Assembly (NCBI GenBank): GCA_022402535.1
Contig: JAKRSD010000019.1
Span: 90,560-154,559 of the forward strand
Reading direction: 5' to 3'
DNA from: Flavobacteriales bacterium
Lineage (GTDB): Bacteria; Bacteroidota; Bacteroidia; CAIKAF01
Length of the DNA stretch: 64,000 bases
Under the pieces are notes generated by a model. That model was given only the letters and a program-made list of their open reading frames with translations. It had not been told where the DNA came from and made no database searches. Every line of letters begins with the position of its first letter. Within the stretch, counting starts at the first letter, position 1. This document shows, piece by piece, positions 49,649 through 59,427 of this stretch. A program made the position numbers and the translations under genes.

Positions 49649-50485
49649 TCATTTATTCAGAGCCATCCTTAGGGGTGGCTTTTTTTTGGTTCTCTTCTTG
49701 GGTTTATTTTCTTTTTCCGGTAAGCCGTCTTTATATTTATCATAATTCAGTTTACCACCCCAAAGACGCATCTGATTCAGAATAAATTGCTGCCGTCCGC
49801 GGGTGTATGAACTGGGGTTTTTGGCAGAAAATCGCCTGGGATTGGGAAGAATGGCAGCAATCAAAGCCGCTTCTTCTTTGGTAAGATTAGCTGCACTTTT
49901 ATTAAAATAGGCTTTGGAAGCAGCTTCGGCTCCGTAAATTCCATCGCCCATTTCAATAGAATTTAAGTATACTTCCATGATGCGTTCTTTACTCCAGAAT
50001 AACTCAATCAGAAATGTAAACCACACTTCCAGCCCTTTACGGATATAATTCCGTCCATGCCACAGAAATACATTTTTGGCCGTTTGCTGCGATATGGTAC
50101 TGGCTCCTCGTAATCTCTTTCCTTCTTCATTTTCCTTTTGTGCTTTTTCAATAGCTCCCCAATCAAATCCGGAGTGTTTCAAATAATTTTGATCTTCAGA
50201 ACAAACAACCGCGAGCTGCAGATGGGGCGAGATTTTTTCAAACGAAACCCAGGTGTGCTGCACGGGAGGAGCCGAGCCTTTTTCTCGTTTTTCAAACTTT
50301 CTGAAAATCATAAGCGGAGTGCCCGGCACAGGAGCCCATTTATAGACCAATACGCCCAAAATGCTGAAGATGAAAAATCCAAGTACGGCATAAAGTAAGA
50401 AACGGGTAATTTTTTTAAACCACGATTTTTTACCCGTACTTTTTTTAGGAGATTTCGCTGCCTTTTTATTTGGTTTTGTTGCCAA
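49649..50485 (-). CDS. mtgA: Monofunctional peptidoglycan glycosyltransferase MtgA
   Basis: The 278-aa protein has a lysine-rich N-terminus, one membrane helix (FLLYAVLGFFIFSILGVLVY) and a GT51 domain: CSEDQNYLKHSGFDW with the catalytic Glu (near residue 98), RGASTISQQTAKNVFLW, and ERIMEVYLNSIEMGDGIYG. It polymerises lipid II into glycan strands. There is no transpeptidase domain. The start is TTG (50483-50485). The final ~20 residues are basic, and the cyclophilin terminator lies inside them. Confidence 0.93.
   Translation of the reverse strand: MATKPNKKAAKSPKKSTGKKSWFKKITRFLLYAVLGFFIFSILGVLVYKWAPVPGTPLMIFRKFEKREKGSAPPVQHTWVSFEKISPHLQLAVVCSEDQNYLKHSGFDWGAIEKAQKENEEGKRLRGASTISQQTAKNVFLWHGRNYIRKGLEVWFTFLIELFWSKERIMEVYLNSIEMGDGIYGAEAASKAYFNKSAANLTKEEAALIAAILPNPRRFSAKNPSSYTRGRQQFILNQMRLWGGKLNYDKYKDGLPEKENKPKKRTKKKPPLRMALNK
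49661..49687 (+). terminator. Terminator of cyclophilin, inside the 3' end of mtgA
   Basis: AGCCATCC and GGGTGGCT with a TTAG loop and eight Ts after it form an intrinsic terminator. It is also coding sequence for the C-terminal residues of MtgA on the other strand. Confidence 0.85.
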
Positions 50486-50504
50486 AATAAGATGATTTAG
50501 TTTG

Positions 50505-51323
50505 TTATATGTTGAATAGCGATTCGTTAAGCTGCAGGCTGTTTATACTTGTTTTGGGGTATTCTGGAATAGTCAGCAGACTTATTCCTCTCAGGGCATT
50601 GATCATCAGAATTTCGTCGGCCTGTTGTAAATCTTGAAAGGTAATGACTTTTTGGTTGAAGGAATATCCCCATTCAGGTAATTTTTTGGAGAGATGTTGC
50701 AGCATTATCCCTTCAATGCCTCCTGCATTAGAAGGGGGAGCCGTGTATTGGTTTCCTGTACGTAATAGCAAATTCCCTGTGGCGGTTTCTGCGATTTCGC
50801 CGGATGTATTTAGCAGAATGGCTTCTTCAGCTCCCGCTTTTTTAGCTTTTCGAAGGGCATCTGCATACACGGCACTTCCCGGTTTTTTAAAAGGGGATAA
50901 GATACCAGGAGCCAACGGCTGGTCGGTATACAGGATGGCCTTTAGATTTCGGTTTATGTTTTCAAAATCAAAAGCCTGTAATTCAATCAGAATTTGAGCG
51001 TTTTTTTCATTTGAAACATACAATCCTCCGCCCGTTCGGAACCAGGTAAGCCTCATTCTTCCGTACCGGCCAAGTTCATTTTCTTCAGCCAGTGTTTTAG
51101 TTATATTTTTTAATTCGGAATAATCGGGTAATTGTAGTTCTACTTCCAGCAAAGAGGCGTGTTTATGAGCTCTTTCGGCATGTAAGGAATATAAGGGTAT
51201 TTCAGATTGTGTATATAACAACGTTTCAAATCCGCCGTCGCCGTATTTCCATAATCTTTCCAATGCAGAGGCCGGAATATCCTGTAGCCGGGTAAATGAG
51301 CCGTTAAACCAGACGCGGTTCAT
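50505..51323 (-). CDS. Class IV aminotransferase (aminodeoxychorismate lyase/branched-chain type)
   Basis: The ATG at 51321-51323 (MNRVWFNGSFTRLQDIP) is used. The ~272-aa PLP enzyme has fold-type IV features: ERLWKYGDGGFETLLY near residue 22, MRLTWFRTGGGLYV near residue 97, and ILLNTSGEIAETATGNLLLR with the catalytic region before it (KKAGAEEAILLN). The PLP Lys and substrate choice cannot be fixed by reading. It probably makes p-aminobenzoate (PabC) or is a D/L-amino acid transaminase. It overlaps the rhomboid stop codon by one base (TGATG), so translation is coupled. Confidence 0.8.
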   Translation of the reverse strand: MNRVWFNGSFTRLQDIPASALERLWKYGDGGFETLLYTQSEIPLYSLHAERAHKHASLLEVELQLPDYSELKNITKTLAEENELGRYGRMRLTWFRTGGGLYVSNEKNAQILIELQAFDFENINRNLKAILYTDQPLAPGILSPFKKPGSAVYADALRKAKKAGAEEAILLNTSGEIAETATGNLLLRTGNQYTAPPSNAGGIEGIMLQHLSKKLPEWGYSFNQKVITFQDLQQADEILMINALRGISLLTIPEYPKTSINSLQLNESLFNI

Positions 51324-51952
51324 CACGAAATAATCTGATTGAAAAGTTGGATAGCCAGTTCGGGTTTGCTGAGTAATGTAATCATCACGCCAAAAATAGC
51401 CCCGAAAAGATGCGCATCGTGACCGATATTATCGCCCCCTCTTTTGCCCATATACCATGAATAAACCAGATAGACCACGCCAAAAATTATGGCGGGTACC
51501 GGAAACGGAATAGGAAATATGAGCATGCGCGAAAAAGGCTGCTGCAAAATAAAGCAGAACAGCACGGCAGATACGGCACCCGAGGCGCCTACGGCATTAT
51601 ACCATTCATCGTGTTTATGTTTTTCCAATGAATATAAGCTACTCATGGGTAAGGCTCCCAGATAAAACAAGGCATAAGCCAAACTTCCGGTGAGTCGGTT
51701 TCCCGTAAGGTCCTGAAAAAAATATTCAGCATAACGACCAAACATGAACAACACAAACATGTTGAAGAATAAATGAATGAAATCGGCATGTACAAACCCC
51801 GAAGTTAATAACCGATGATACTGGCGATACTGTGTTATATAATAGGCATTGAACTTGAGCTTATGAAAAAGCTCTCCGTTGTTGAACGCAGACAGCGAAA
51901 CCAATACATTGGCTACAATAAGAAAAAGATTGGCCGATAGTTCTATGTCCAT
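51323..51952 (-). CDS. Rhomboid family intramembrane serine protease
   Basis: The 209-aa protein has six membrane segments and the catalytic dyad: Ser in YNAVGASGAVSAVLF (near residue 123) and His in NIGHDAHLFGAIFG (near residue 181), plus HLFFNMFVLFMFGRY near residue 60. Rhomboids cut single-pass membrane proteins within the lipid bilayer. It sits in one transcript with the class IV aminotransferase, which overlaps its stop codon. Substrates are unknown. Confidence 0.92.
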   Translation of the reverse strand: MDIELSANLFLIVANVLVSLSAFNNGELFHKLKFNAYYITQYRQYHRLLTSGFVHADFIHLFFNMFVLFMFGRYAEYFFQDLTGNRLTGSLAYALFYLGALPMSSLYSLEKHKHDEWYNAVGASGAVSAVLFCFILQQPFSRMLIFPIPFPVPAIIFGVVYLVYSWYMGKRGGDNIGHDAHLFGAIFGVMITLLSKPELAIQLFNQIIS

Positions 51953-51979
51953 GGGATTGATTTTGCTGTACTTCGAAGT

Positions 51980-52897
51980 CTATTTTTCGTCGGGGGTGTT
52001 ATAATCTTTTTTGCCATGAAGCACCTGTTCTTCGCAGAATTCAATGATTTTCCCGGCAATATCCAGTCCGGTGGCCCCTTCAATTCCTTTTAATCCGGGC
52101 GAAGAGTTTACTTCGAGAATAAGCGGTCCGCGCGAAGATTGGAGCATATCCACGCCCGCAACGGAAAGGCTCAGTGCTTTGGCGGCATTCACGGCGGCAC
52201 GCTCTTCTTCTTCGCTGAGTTCAATTATAATTCCTTTGCCGCCACGATGCAGATTGCTCCGGAATTCCCCTTCTTTTCCCTGTCGTTTCATGGCGCCTAC
52301 CACTTTGCCGTCCACCACAAATGCCCTGATATCGGCTCCTCCGGCTTCTTTGATAAATTCCTGCACTAGAATATTTTCTTTTAAGCCGGAAAACGCTTCA
52401 ATTACCGATTTGGCGGCTTTATCTGTTTCGGCGAGCACTACACCCAAACCTTGTGTTCCTTCTAATAATTTAATGATAAGCGGAGCGCCCCCTACTTTTT
52501 TAATCAGCGAATCCACATCATCGTCTTTGGGAAATTTGGCAAACACGGTTTTGGGAAGACCCACTCCCTCACGCGAAAGAATCTGCATGGAGCGCAATTT
52601 ATCACGGGAGCGCACTATACTCTGCGAGGTATTGGCCAAAAACACACCCTGCACTTCAAACTGACGAACCACCGCCGTTCCGAAAAAGGTAACCGAGGCT
52701 CCGATTCGTGGGATTACGGCATCTAAATCTTCAATACGCTGACCGTTGTAATAAACCGCCGGGTTATTCTGTTCTATCAGAACCGAACATTTGGTATGGT
52801 CAATAACCATAACTTCGTGCCCCCGTTGTTTGGCGGCTTCGTATAACCTGTGAGTAGAATAAATATTCATACTCCGTGACAGAATTCCAATTTTCAT
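51980..52897 (-). CDS. rimK: Ribosomal S6-type glutamate ligase RimK
   Basis: The 305-aa ATP-grasp enzyme begins [20 protein letters not shown], as in RimK. It has [20 protein letters not shown], then [19 protein letters not shown] and [19 protein letters not shown], and the metal-binding [18 protein letters not shown] near the C-terminus. RimK adds glutamate residues to the C-terminus of ribosomal protein S6. Downstream of rimB (20 nt), it forms a RimB-RimK pair, which is a known combination in proteobacteria and Bacteroidota. Confidence 0.93.
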   Translation of the reverse strand: MKIGILSRSMNIYSTHRLYEAAKQRGHEVMVIDHTKCSVLIEQNNPAVYYNGQRIEDLDAVIPRIGASVTFFGTAVVRQFEVQGVFLANTSQSIVRSRDKLRSMQILSREGVGLPKTVFAKFPKDDDVDSLIKKVGGAPLIIKLLEGTQGLGVVLAETDKAAKSVIEAFSGLKENILVQEFIKEAGGADIRAFVVDGKVVGAMKRQGKEGEFRSNLHRGGKGIIIELSEEEERAAVNAAKALSLSVAGVDMLQSSRGPLILEVNSSPGLKGIEGATGLDIAGKIIEFCEEQVLHGKKDYNTPDEK

Positions 52898-52917
52898 GTC
52901 GTTGGTGTTATTTAATA

Positions 52918-53418
52918 TTATTTTGTTTCAACGGTCTTTTTTTTCGCTTTTTGTTTTTCAGAACGATCCTTGACTGATACATCTACCACAAACCGTTTCT
53001 GCAAGAATTTTCGTCCCAGCAAAATCGGAAATTTCATTTTAGATCGGTCGGTAATGGAAAATACGGTTTCAATATCGCGCCCGAAAATGCGTACGGTGGT
53101 TTTAATCAGATAACGTTCTTCAATTTTGCCGGAGGAATTTTTCACCTTTTTCTTATTCGTGTACGGAAAAAAGAACGGTGTGGCATCGTAGGCTTTGTCA
53201 GTCCAGTGCAGTGGGATGATTTTCAGCATTTTTATACCGTCTTCGTCCGTTACCACATCAATAAGGCTGCAGTGCATGGAACAGCCGTATGCCCCGGTGT
53301 CAATTTTAGCATCTACTTTTTCCAGACCCAGTTTTGGCAGGTCAATTTTTTCGCTGCGTCCTACCACCGGCTTTACTTTGGCTGCTTCTACCTTATATTT
53401 CTCAGGATTTAATGACAT
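52918..53418 (-). CDS. rimB: RimB-like ATP-dependent zinc/aspartyl protease domain protein
   Basis: I start at the ATG 53416-53418 ([21 protein letters not shown]), which directly follows the stop of the upstream gene; the longer frame is a shadow of it. The ~166-aa protein has [18 protein letters not shown], where DTGA is the retropepsin-like catalytic motif of the RimB family (DUF615-like, 'ATP-dependent zinc protease'), and [18 protein letters not shown] at the end. RimB trims poly-glutamate on S6 and modulates RimK. The C-terminal tail is Lys-rich. Confidence 0.85.
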   Translation of the reverse strand: MSLNPEKYKVEAAKVKPVVGRSEKIDLPKLGLEKVDAKIDTGAYGCSMHCSLIDVVTDEDGIKMLKIIPLHWTDKAYDATPFFFPYTNKKKVKNSSGKIEERYLIKTTVRIFGRDIETVFSITDRSKMKFPILLGRKFLQKRFVVDVSVKDRSEKQKAKKKTVETK

Positions 53419-53419
53419 G

Positions 53420-54091
53420 TTACTCTTCGGCGTTATCGATAGCTCGGTTAATAAAATCAACAAACGGTTTTTGTGCTTTAAATGCTTCGGCCAGTTTTTT
53501 TCCAAAATCGGGCGAAGTAACTTCGGCTTCGGTGTAGGATCGAGAAACCACAAAATGTTTGTTTACCAGATAGGGTATGGAAGCATGATCGGGTTCAAAT
53601 CCTTTGGGCGCATTTTTAAGTTTTTCTATATCATCCAGTCCTTTAAAATGAGCCAGAAACGATTTGCTTTTCATAATTTTTTCAAACTCCGGAAGGCAGA
53701 AATAAATCTCGTTTCGTACGGCTTTCAGCACTTCGGGCAGAGGAGCATATACACCGCCTCCGGCAAACAACGTGCCCGGCTCCAAATGAAAGTAATAACC
53801 GGCATGCGTTTTCTTTTTTCCGCCGGGGGTTATGCTGAATGCAAAATTAGTTTTGTAAGGATCTTTATTGGCAGAAAAACGCACATCCCGATTGATTCTG
53901 AACACACATTTAGCCGGATCAAGCCCGGCTACCGAAGCATCGAATTTTACAATTTCATTCAGCACAAATCGCGTAAAATCAATAAATTGTTTTCGTTCTG
54001 TTTCATAGGTTTTGCGGTTTGCATCAAACCATTCTTTGGTATTATTCTTTTTCAGTGAATTCAGAAACGTAAATGTGCTTTTGGAAATCAT
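53420..54091 (-). CDS. DUF2461 family protein (TIGR02453)
   Basis: The 223-aa protein contains the family features LKKNNTKEWFDANRKTYE (near residue 13), CVFRINRDVRFSANKDPYK (near residue 62), and FAGGGVYAPLPEVLKAVR. It has no signal peptide. DUF2461 proteins are widely spread in bacteria and fungi with no assigned activity. The stop codon is one base before the rimB start, so the two genes are translated together. Confidence 0.9.
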   Translation of the reverse strand: MISKSTFTFLNSLKKNNTKEWFDANRKTYETERKQFIDFTRFVLNEIVKFDASVAGLDPAKCVFRINRDVRFSANKDPYKTNFAFSITPGGKKKTHAGYYFHLEPGTLFAGGGVYAPLPEVLKAVRNEIYFCLPEFEKIMKSKSFLAHFKGLDDIEKLKNAPKGFEPDHASIPYLVNKHFVVSRSYTEAEVTSPDFGKKLAEAFKAQKPFVDFINRAIDNAEE

Positions 54092-54198
54092 ATCTTTCTG
54101 TTAAGGGAGTTAAATGTATAAAGGTTTTTAGTATTTACACTTCGGTTAACAGATAATTTTGATTCTTGTTTCTTCAGCAAGTTTCTTGAAATTCGGAC

Positions 54199-54972
54199 TT
54201 ATATCTCTATCTGCAGATTGTCATACGCAGCATAAATTCCCTCCGGAAGTTCTTTTTCAATATCGGCATGTAATCCCAACTTGTGCGAAATATGGGTCAG
54301 ATAGGCTTTTCCGGGTTTTACTTTTTCAATGATCTGCAACGCTTCGGCAAGCGAAAAATGTGAATAATGTTTTTCTTTTCGGAGTGCATTAATCACAAAT
54401 ACCTTGCTCCCTAGAATTTTTTCAAGCTCTGAATCGGATAAGTAATTCGCATCGGTAAGGTAGGTGAAATCGCCGATTCGAAAACCCAGCACGGGCATTT
54501 CGGCATGCATGGCCTGAATGGGAATGATAGGAATTCCCGCAGCGGTGAAGGGTTCGACATCTATACGGTTTACGGTAAGTTCGGGCGCTCCGGGATAACG
54601 ATTTTCGCCAAACGCGTAATAAAATTCGCGGCGCAGAGCATGTTCTACCCGTTCGGTGGCGTATACCTGTATGTGTTGTCCGGCGATGAAATTAAACGGA
54701 CGGATATCGTCCATGCCCGCAATATGGTCTTTGTGTTCGTGCGTAAAAAGAAGCGCATCCAATCTTTCCGTGCGGCTACGGAGCATCTGGGTTCTGAAAT
54801 CCGGTCCCGAATCGATGACGATTACCTTGCCTCCGATTTCAATTTTTACCGAACTGCGCAATCGTTTGTCCCGTTCATCGGATGATGTACAGATGGCACA
54901 CGAACAGGCAATTACGGGCACGCCCTGCGAAGTGCCGGTACCCAGAAATGTAATTTTGGTATTTTCCGCCAT
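54199..54972 (-). CDS. MBL-fold phosphodiesterase, PhnP-like
   Basis: The 257-aa metallo-beta-lactamase protein opens with ITFLGTGTSQGVPVIACSC, as in PhnP and related cyclic phosphodiesterases, and has the metal motifs LLFTHEHKDHIAGMDDIRPF (near residue 75), MHAEMPVLGFRI and FTYLTDANYL. PhnP opens 5-phosphoribosyl-1,2-cyclic phosphate; in genomes without other phn genes the group is thought to act on other cyclic phosphates. Here no phn genes are near. It lies 6 nt after the 3-hydroxyacyl-CoA dehydrogenase gene. Confidence 0.85.
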   Translation of the reverse strand: MAENTKITFLGTGTSQGVPVIACSCAICTSSDERDKRLRSSVKIEIGGKVIVIDSGPDFRTQMLRSRTERLDALLFTHEHKDHIAGMDDIRPFNFIAGQHIQVYATERVEHALRREFYYAFGENRYPGAPELTVNRIDVEPFTAAGIPIIPIQAMHAEMPVLGFRIGDFTYLTDANYLSDSELEKILGSKVFVINALRKEKHYSHFSLAEALQIIEKVKPGKAYLTHISHKLGLHADIEKELPEGIYAAYDNLQIEI

Positions 54973-54978
54973 TAAGGC

Positions 54979-55869
54979 TTATTTGCTGAAGAATGGAGCC
55001 ACTTTCAGTTCCTTGGAGCCGGGAGTGTAGGTGTAAAAACCTTCGCCCGTTTTTGCGCCCAGTTTTCCGGCTGTAACCATATTTACCAACAGCGGACAGG
55101 GGGCATATTTAGGATTTCCGAATCCTTCCTGTAGCACTTTCAAAATGGCGAGACACACATCGAGTCCGATAAAATCAGCCAGTTGCAGCGGACCCATGGG
55201 ATGAGCCATTCCGAGTTTCATCACGGTGTCAATTTCTTCCACGCCGGCCACGCCTTCGTGCAGCGTAATGATGGCCTCGTTAATCATGGGCATCAAAATT
55301 TTATTGGCCACAAATCCGGGATAATCATTCACTTCTACCGGAATTTTACCCAGTTCTTTGGATTTTTCCATAATACGGCTGCATACGTCATCCGTTGTGG
55401 CATATCCGCGGATTACCTCTACCAGTTTCATCACCGGCACCGGATTCATAAAGTGCATACCGATTACCTGTGAAGGGCGCTTGGTCTGCGCCGCAATTTT
55501 GGTAATGGAAATGGAAGAAGTATTGGAGGCCAGAATGGCTTCGGGTTTACAGATTTCGTCCAGTTTACGGAAAATAGAAAATTTAATTTCCGGATTTTCA
55601 GTGGCGGCTTCCACCACTAAATCGCAGTTTGCCAGTTCGGCCCCGTATTCGGTGGTGGTTTTTATGTTTTGCAGTGCGATGTTTTTTTGCTCTTCGGTAA
55701 TGGCACCTTTTTCTAATTGCCTTCCCAGATTTTTTTCAATGGTAGCCAATGCCTTTTGAAGGGCAGTTTCGCTTACGTCAATCAATAATACGGAGTGGCC
55801 TGTCTGGGCGAAAACGTGGGCAATTCCGTTTCCCATGGAACCGGAACCTATAACGGCAATATGTTTCAT
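54979..55869 (-). CDS. hbd: 3-hydroxybutyryl-CoA dehydrogenase
   Basis: The 296-aa protein has the NAD-binding motif IAVIGSGSMGNGIAHVFAQ (residues 4-22) and the active-site regions SNTSSISITKIA and GMHFMNPVPVMKLVEVIRG with catalytic His and Asn. The C-terminal domain includes YPGFVANKILMPMINEA and MGPLQLADFIGLD. It oxidises 3-hydroxyacyl-CoA in fatty acid or butyrate metabolism. It is upstream of the MBL gene. The length agrees with the single-domain short type. Confidence 0.93.
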   Translation of the reverse strand: MKHIAVIGSGSMGNGIAHVFAQTGHSVLLIDVSETALQKALATIEKNLGRQLEKGAITEEQKNIALQNIKTTTEYGAELANCDLVVEAATENPEIKFSIFRKLDEICKPEAILASNTSSISITKIAAQTKRPSQVIGMHFMNPVPVMKLVEVIRGYATTDDVCSRIMEKSKELGKIPVEVNDYPGFVANKILMPMINEAIITLHEGVAGVEEIDTVMKLGMAHPMGPLQLADFIGLDVCLAILKVLQEGFGNPKYAPCPLLVNMVTAGKLGAKTGEGFYTYTPGSKELKVAPFFSK

Positions 55870-55949
55870 TTAAAATTTTTGGTAAAAAAACACATTTTAA
55901 TTCAAATAGGAGGAACTCACAGCCAATGTTTCCTCTTAATTCTTGTGGA

Positions 55950-57050
55950 TTAGCTGTTCAGATCCTGAACGGCTTTTTTTGCAGATTGGGCAGCCGTATG
56001 AACAGAAACCCAGTTTTCTCCATCTGTAAATTCACCACCTGCAAAATATAGTTTTTGGGCTACCGGTTTCCCTAAATCTCTCACGGTTTGCCAGTCTGCA
56101 TAGTCTGACAGGTAACCTGCCTTAATATGGGGCTCATTGTTCCAGTTTTGGGTAATATGATTTACATAGTTTGGCGTAGCCTGATTAGAATAAATACTAT
56201 CCAATTCACTTAAAATATAATTTTTTAAATCATTTTCGGAAAGTGAAATATACGGTTGTGCGGGAGTCCCCACCACAAATAAACCCATAATGTGTTTAGC
56301 TGTATTTTGTCCTAAAGCCGCATTGTAATATAATTTTTGACCATTGCTGGCCGGAGAAATTTCAAAAACATATTCCTCGTCGTTATAGAATTTAGTCGAA
56401 AACTCAATAAATGCTTTAAAACCATCCCATATCTCAGAATTGCTTATGGCATTTATTTTATAAGCGGGTAGAGTAGGATTAAATTGAATTAAGCCTTCTT
56501 TAAGTATTTTAAGAGGCACACAAACAATGACTTTGTCGGCCAAATATTGATTATTTTGAGTGGTTAAAATTACTTTTTCACCAGCATAATCAATAGACTG
56601 AACGGTGTTGTTATATTTAATTTTACCTGCAATAGACGGGAGGATATACTCTTCAAAAAAGTTATACCAGGAATAGTTCACAAATTTTCTGTCGGGAGCA
56701 TCTTCAATGGTTTCTATATCTACCTGAACAGAGGAATTATTTACAATTTGCTGAAAAATAGAAGGGCTCGTTTCCAGCCATTCGGCACCTAACGGAATCG
56801 GAAAATCGGCAAACGTTGTGTTTATTTTCATTCGGCCACCCACACTTTGAGATGCTTCAAGTATTTCAAAATCAACGCCCTGCTGTTGTAATAAATAACC
56901 GGCTGATAATCCGCCAGCTCCCGCACCGATGATAATCACCTTTCCTCCAAAGGGTTTGTCGTTTTCTTTTTTACAAGATGTAATAACCGATTGAAACGGA
57001 AGACTGATGCCAAGTATTCCGCAAATTTTGATAAACTCGTTTCTTGTCAT
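55950..57050 (-). CDS. FAD-dependent amine oxidase/protoporphyrinogen oxidase-like protein
   Basis: The 366-aa protein has a signal region with a lipobox-like site (LPFQSVITSCKKEND), so it may be a periplasmic lipoprotein. The FAD domain follows: KVIIIGAGAGGLSAGYLLQQ (residues 38-57) and FEILEASQSVGGRMKI. The C-terminus has KLYFAGGEFTDGENWVSVH, the second FAD signature. These are marks of the flavin-containing amine oxidase superfamily. Substrate unknown. Base composition is more AT-rich than its neighbours. Confidence 0.85.
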   Translation of the reverse strand: MTRNEFIKICGILGISLPFQSVITSCKKENDKPFGGKVIIIGAGAGGLSAGYLLQQQGVDFEILEASQSVGGRMKINTTFADFPIPLGAEWLETSPSIFQQIVNNSSVQVDIETIEDAPDRKFVNYSWYNFFEEYILPSIAGKIKYNNTVQSIDYAGEKVILTTQNNQYLADKVIVCVPLKILKEGLIQFNPTLPAYKINAISNSEIWDGFKAFIEFSTKFYNDEEYVFEISPASNGQKLYYNAALGQNTAKHIMGLFVVGTPAQPYISLSENDLKNYILSELDSIYSNQATPNYVNHITQNWNNEPHIKAGYLSDYADWQTVRDLGKPVAQKLYFAGGEFTDGENWVSVHTAAQSAKKAVQDLNS

Positions 57051-57090
57051 AATTTTTCTGGGTTTTAATTAAGGTTAGAAAATAAAATAT

Positions 57091-58506
57091 TTATAACCCT
57101 CTTCCCCGGATTACCGTGAGTACCGTATAAATGAGAATTCGAAGGTCAAGTATCAGTGACATATTTTCCAGATAAAGAATATCGTAGCGCATTCGTTTAA
57201 TCATCTGATCTACATTTTCGGCATACCCGTATTTCACCATTCCCCATGAGGTAATGCCTGGGCGTACTTTGTGCAACAGTTTATAATGAGGCGCTTTTAC
57301 CACAATCTGGTCAATAAAAAAGCGACGTTCCGGGCGTGGACCCACCAGCGACATTTCGCCTTTCAGTACATTGATAAACTGCGGAAATTCATCGAAACGG
57401 TATTTGCGGATAAAGCGTCCGATAGGAGTAATGCGCGGATCGTTTTTGGAGCTGAGTGCCGGACCCATCGACTCGGCATTCATATACATGGAACGGAATT
57501 TTATGATAAAAAAAGGCTTCCCTCTTAATCCGATACGTTCCTGCCTATAAAATACGGGTCCTTTATCCTGGCTTTTTATAAGAATGGCCAAAACCAAAAA
57601 CAGGGGTGCAAGAAGAAAAAGGGCAATCACTGAAATGCCTACATCAAAAAGCCGTTTGAGGGTTTGTTGCCATTCGGGCATCACCACGGGCGAAATTTCT
57701 ACGAGCGGAGTTCCAAAAATCGAGGTCATTTTTACGGAACCGGCAAGTATATCGCTCAAATCAGGAATGGCTTTTACGATAACCTCATGTTCCGCCAGAC
57801 TATCCACCACTTTTTGAACGGAAATATCATCCTCTTTTTCGGTGGCAATTATCACTTCTTCAATCTTATTTTCAGAAATAATCCGGCTTATTTCGCCTGA
57901 TTTTCCTAATAAGGCGAGTTTTTGAGCCAAAGCAGTTTCGGTATGTCCGTTTACCGTACAGAACCCGACCAGGCGGTTTCCGTTTTTTACCAGTTCATGT
58001 TCCAGTTCTTCGGTCAGTTCGAGCGCTTTAGGACCGCTGCCCACAATGAGCGTGTTAAAGCCGATAATCCCTTGCTGAATGGCTTTGTATGTACGCGTGG
58101 TAAGCCATAAACGGGGAACATACGTGGCGCAAAACTGCAGAATAAAATAGAAGCTGAACGACTGATAGTAATAGGTGTAGTTGGCCACCTGATCGTCGAG
58201 CATTACGGCAAAAAACAGAATTAACGAACCCAGCAGAGTGAACAGAAAACTTTGCGAAAGTTCAAAAAGTCTTGAACGTCGGATATTGGTGGAATAGAAT
58301 CCCGCCAGTGCGTACAGAAACAGCCACAACAGCGGAATAAATAACACGCCGGCCCAAAAGTTAAAGTCAATCACCACCGGAATGTCAATCCCAAATTTCT
58401 CGGGTTCCAGTACCTTTTTACGAAACACAAAAAAGGCAATCCACACCGCTTCGGAGGCAATAACATCAAAGATGAGATAATAGAAACGGCGGGTTTGTTT
58501 GTTCAT
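57091..58506 (-). CDS. Polyprenyl-phosphate sugar phosphotransferase (WcaJ-like)
   Basis: The 471-aa protein has four or five N-terminal membrane segments, a central Rossmann-like CoA-binding domain (TLIVGSGPKALELTEELE), one more membrane helix (VGISVIALFLLAPLFLVLAI) and a C-terminal bacterial sugar transferase domain: GPVFYRQERIGLRGKPFFI, then IKFRSMYMNAE and VLKGEMSLVGPRPERRFF. It transfers a hexose-1-phosphate to undecaprenyl phosphate, starting exopolysaccharide or capsule synthesis. It lies 13 nt after the lipoprotein gene at 58520. Confidence 0.93.
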   Translation of the reverse strand: MNKQTRRFYYLIFDVIASEAVWIAFFVFRKKVLEPEKFGIDIPVVIDFNFWAGVLFIPLLWLFLYALAGFYSTNIRRSRLFELSQSFLFTLLGSLILFFAVMLDDQVANYTYYYQSFSFYFILQFCATYVPRLWLTTRTYKAIQQGIIGFNTLIVGSGPKALELTEELEHELVKNGNRLVGFCTVNGHTETALAQKLALLGKSGEISRIISENKIEEVIIATEKEDDISVQKVVDSLAEHEVIVKAIPDLSDILAGSVKMTSIFGTPLVEISPVVMPEWQQTLKRLFDVGISVIALFLLAPLFLVLAILIKSQDKGPVFYRQERIGLRGKPFFIIKFRSMYMNAESMGPALSSKNDPRITPIGRFIRKYRFDEFPQFINVLKGEMSLVGPRPERRFFIDQIVVKAPHYKLLHKVRPGITSWGMVKYGYAENVDQMIKRMRYDILYLENMSLILDLRILIYTVLTVIRGRGL

Positions 58507-58519
58507 GTTTCCGGGTTTC

Positions 58520-59392
58520 TCAGTAGAGGATCTTCAGGTTGTCGATATAGACTTCCTGCGTACCTATGGAAGGCTGTCGGGCAAATCCGATTAAGGGCTT
58601 GAATTGGTTTCCCAAAGCAAAGTCATTTACCTGGGGCGAAATGGTGATGTATATTTTTTTCCATTCCGGACTGGGATTAATACCGATAACCCCGATTTTT
58701 TTATTGGGGCCGTCAATTGGTTTGGCCAGCAGGGAAATAATGAACGACGTGTTGCTTTTGTAATTCATTTCGAAGAAGATACCCACACCGCCTTTGGGCA
58801 GGGTTATCCAGTTCAGGGTTTCAATTTCCGTGATAGTATTGTCAGCTCCATTGTGTCGGATAAGTCCGCAGTTATTTCCTTCAAATGCTACGGCTGCTGA
58901 ATTTACGCCCAAAAATTCGCCGGCACTGTTGTTCGACTGGGTGATACTCACCCCGCCGGATCCTTCAAAGTCTTCCAGATACTTAAACAGCACGGTAGTA
59001 TCGTATTCATGAATGGTATTTAGCTTCAGCACGCCTCCCGGAGTCAGGTTATGATTCTGTTGATAGGGAACCACTTTCAGATAGGGGGAGCGCAGCCCTG
59101 CAATTCCGTTTACCTGAATTCCGGGCCAAATCAGCACATTGGTATTTCCTTCAGCCAATACGGGAACCCGGGCCGGAAGTTCAAATCCGCCCACCAGATT
59201 ACTGTTTACATATAACCAGGCATCGGTAAATCGGCTGTTTGCCGAACCCTGATCGGCATAAATTGTGCTCAGCGTCATGCTGTCAATTTCAATCCAGGCA
59301 GGAATGGGGGCTTTTTCTTTCGCGCAGCCACTCCAAATCAGGAGTGGAACAGCTAAAATGAGAAAGTATGATTTAGTGATAATTAGCTTCAT
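58520..59392 (-). CDS. Hypothetical lipoprotein, ~290 aa
   Basis: I start at ATG 59390-59392 (MKLIITKSYFLILAVPLLI), giving a lipoprotein signal with lipobox IWSGC. The mature protein is beta-rich: an N-terminal Ig-like region (PAWIEIDSMTLSTIY, and the GGFELPARVPVLAEG), and a C-terminal jelly-roll region ending VYIDNLKILY, like carbohydrate-binding or adhesin modules. The family is common in Bacteroidota and unassigned. It lies between the Gfo/Idh gene and the sugar transferase in one transcript. Confidence 0.78.
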   Translation of the reverse strand: MKLIITKSYFLILAVPLLIWSGCAKEKAPIPAWIEIDSMTLSTIYADQGSANSRFTDAWLYVNSNLVGGFELPARVPVLAEGNTNVLIWPGIQVNGIAGLRSPYLKVVPYQQNHNLTPGGVLKLNTIHEYDTTVLFKYLEDFEGSGGVSITQSNNSAGEFLGVNSAAVAFEGNNCGLIRHNGADNTITEIETLNWITLPKGGVGIFFEMNYKSNTSFIISLLAKPIDGPNKKIGVIGINPSPEWKKIYITISPQVNDFALGNQFKPLIGFARQPSIGTQEVYIDNLKILY

Positions 59393-59427
59393 GAATACGT
59401 TTTTCCTTACACGCAAAAATACCCTAA

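Noticed and set aside
57584-57900. Plus-strand ORFs opposite the sugar transferase gene
   Set aside because: They are shadows of the well-supported minus-strand frame.
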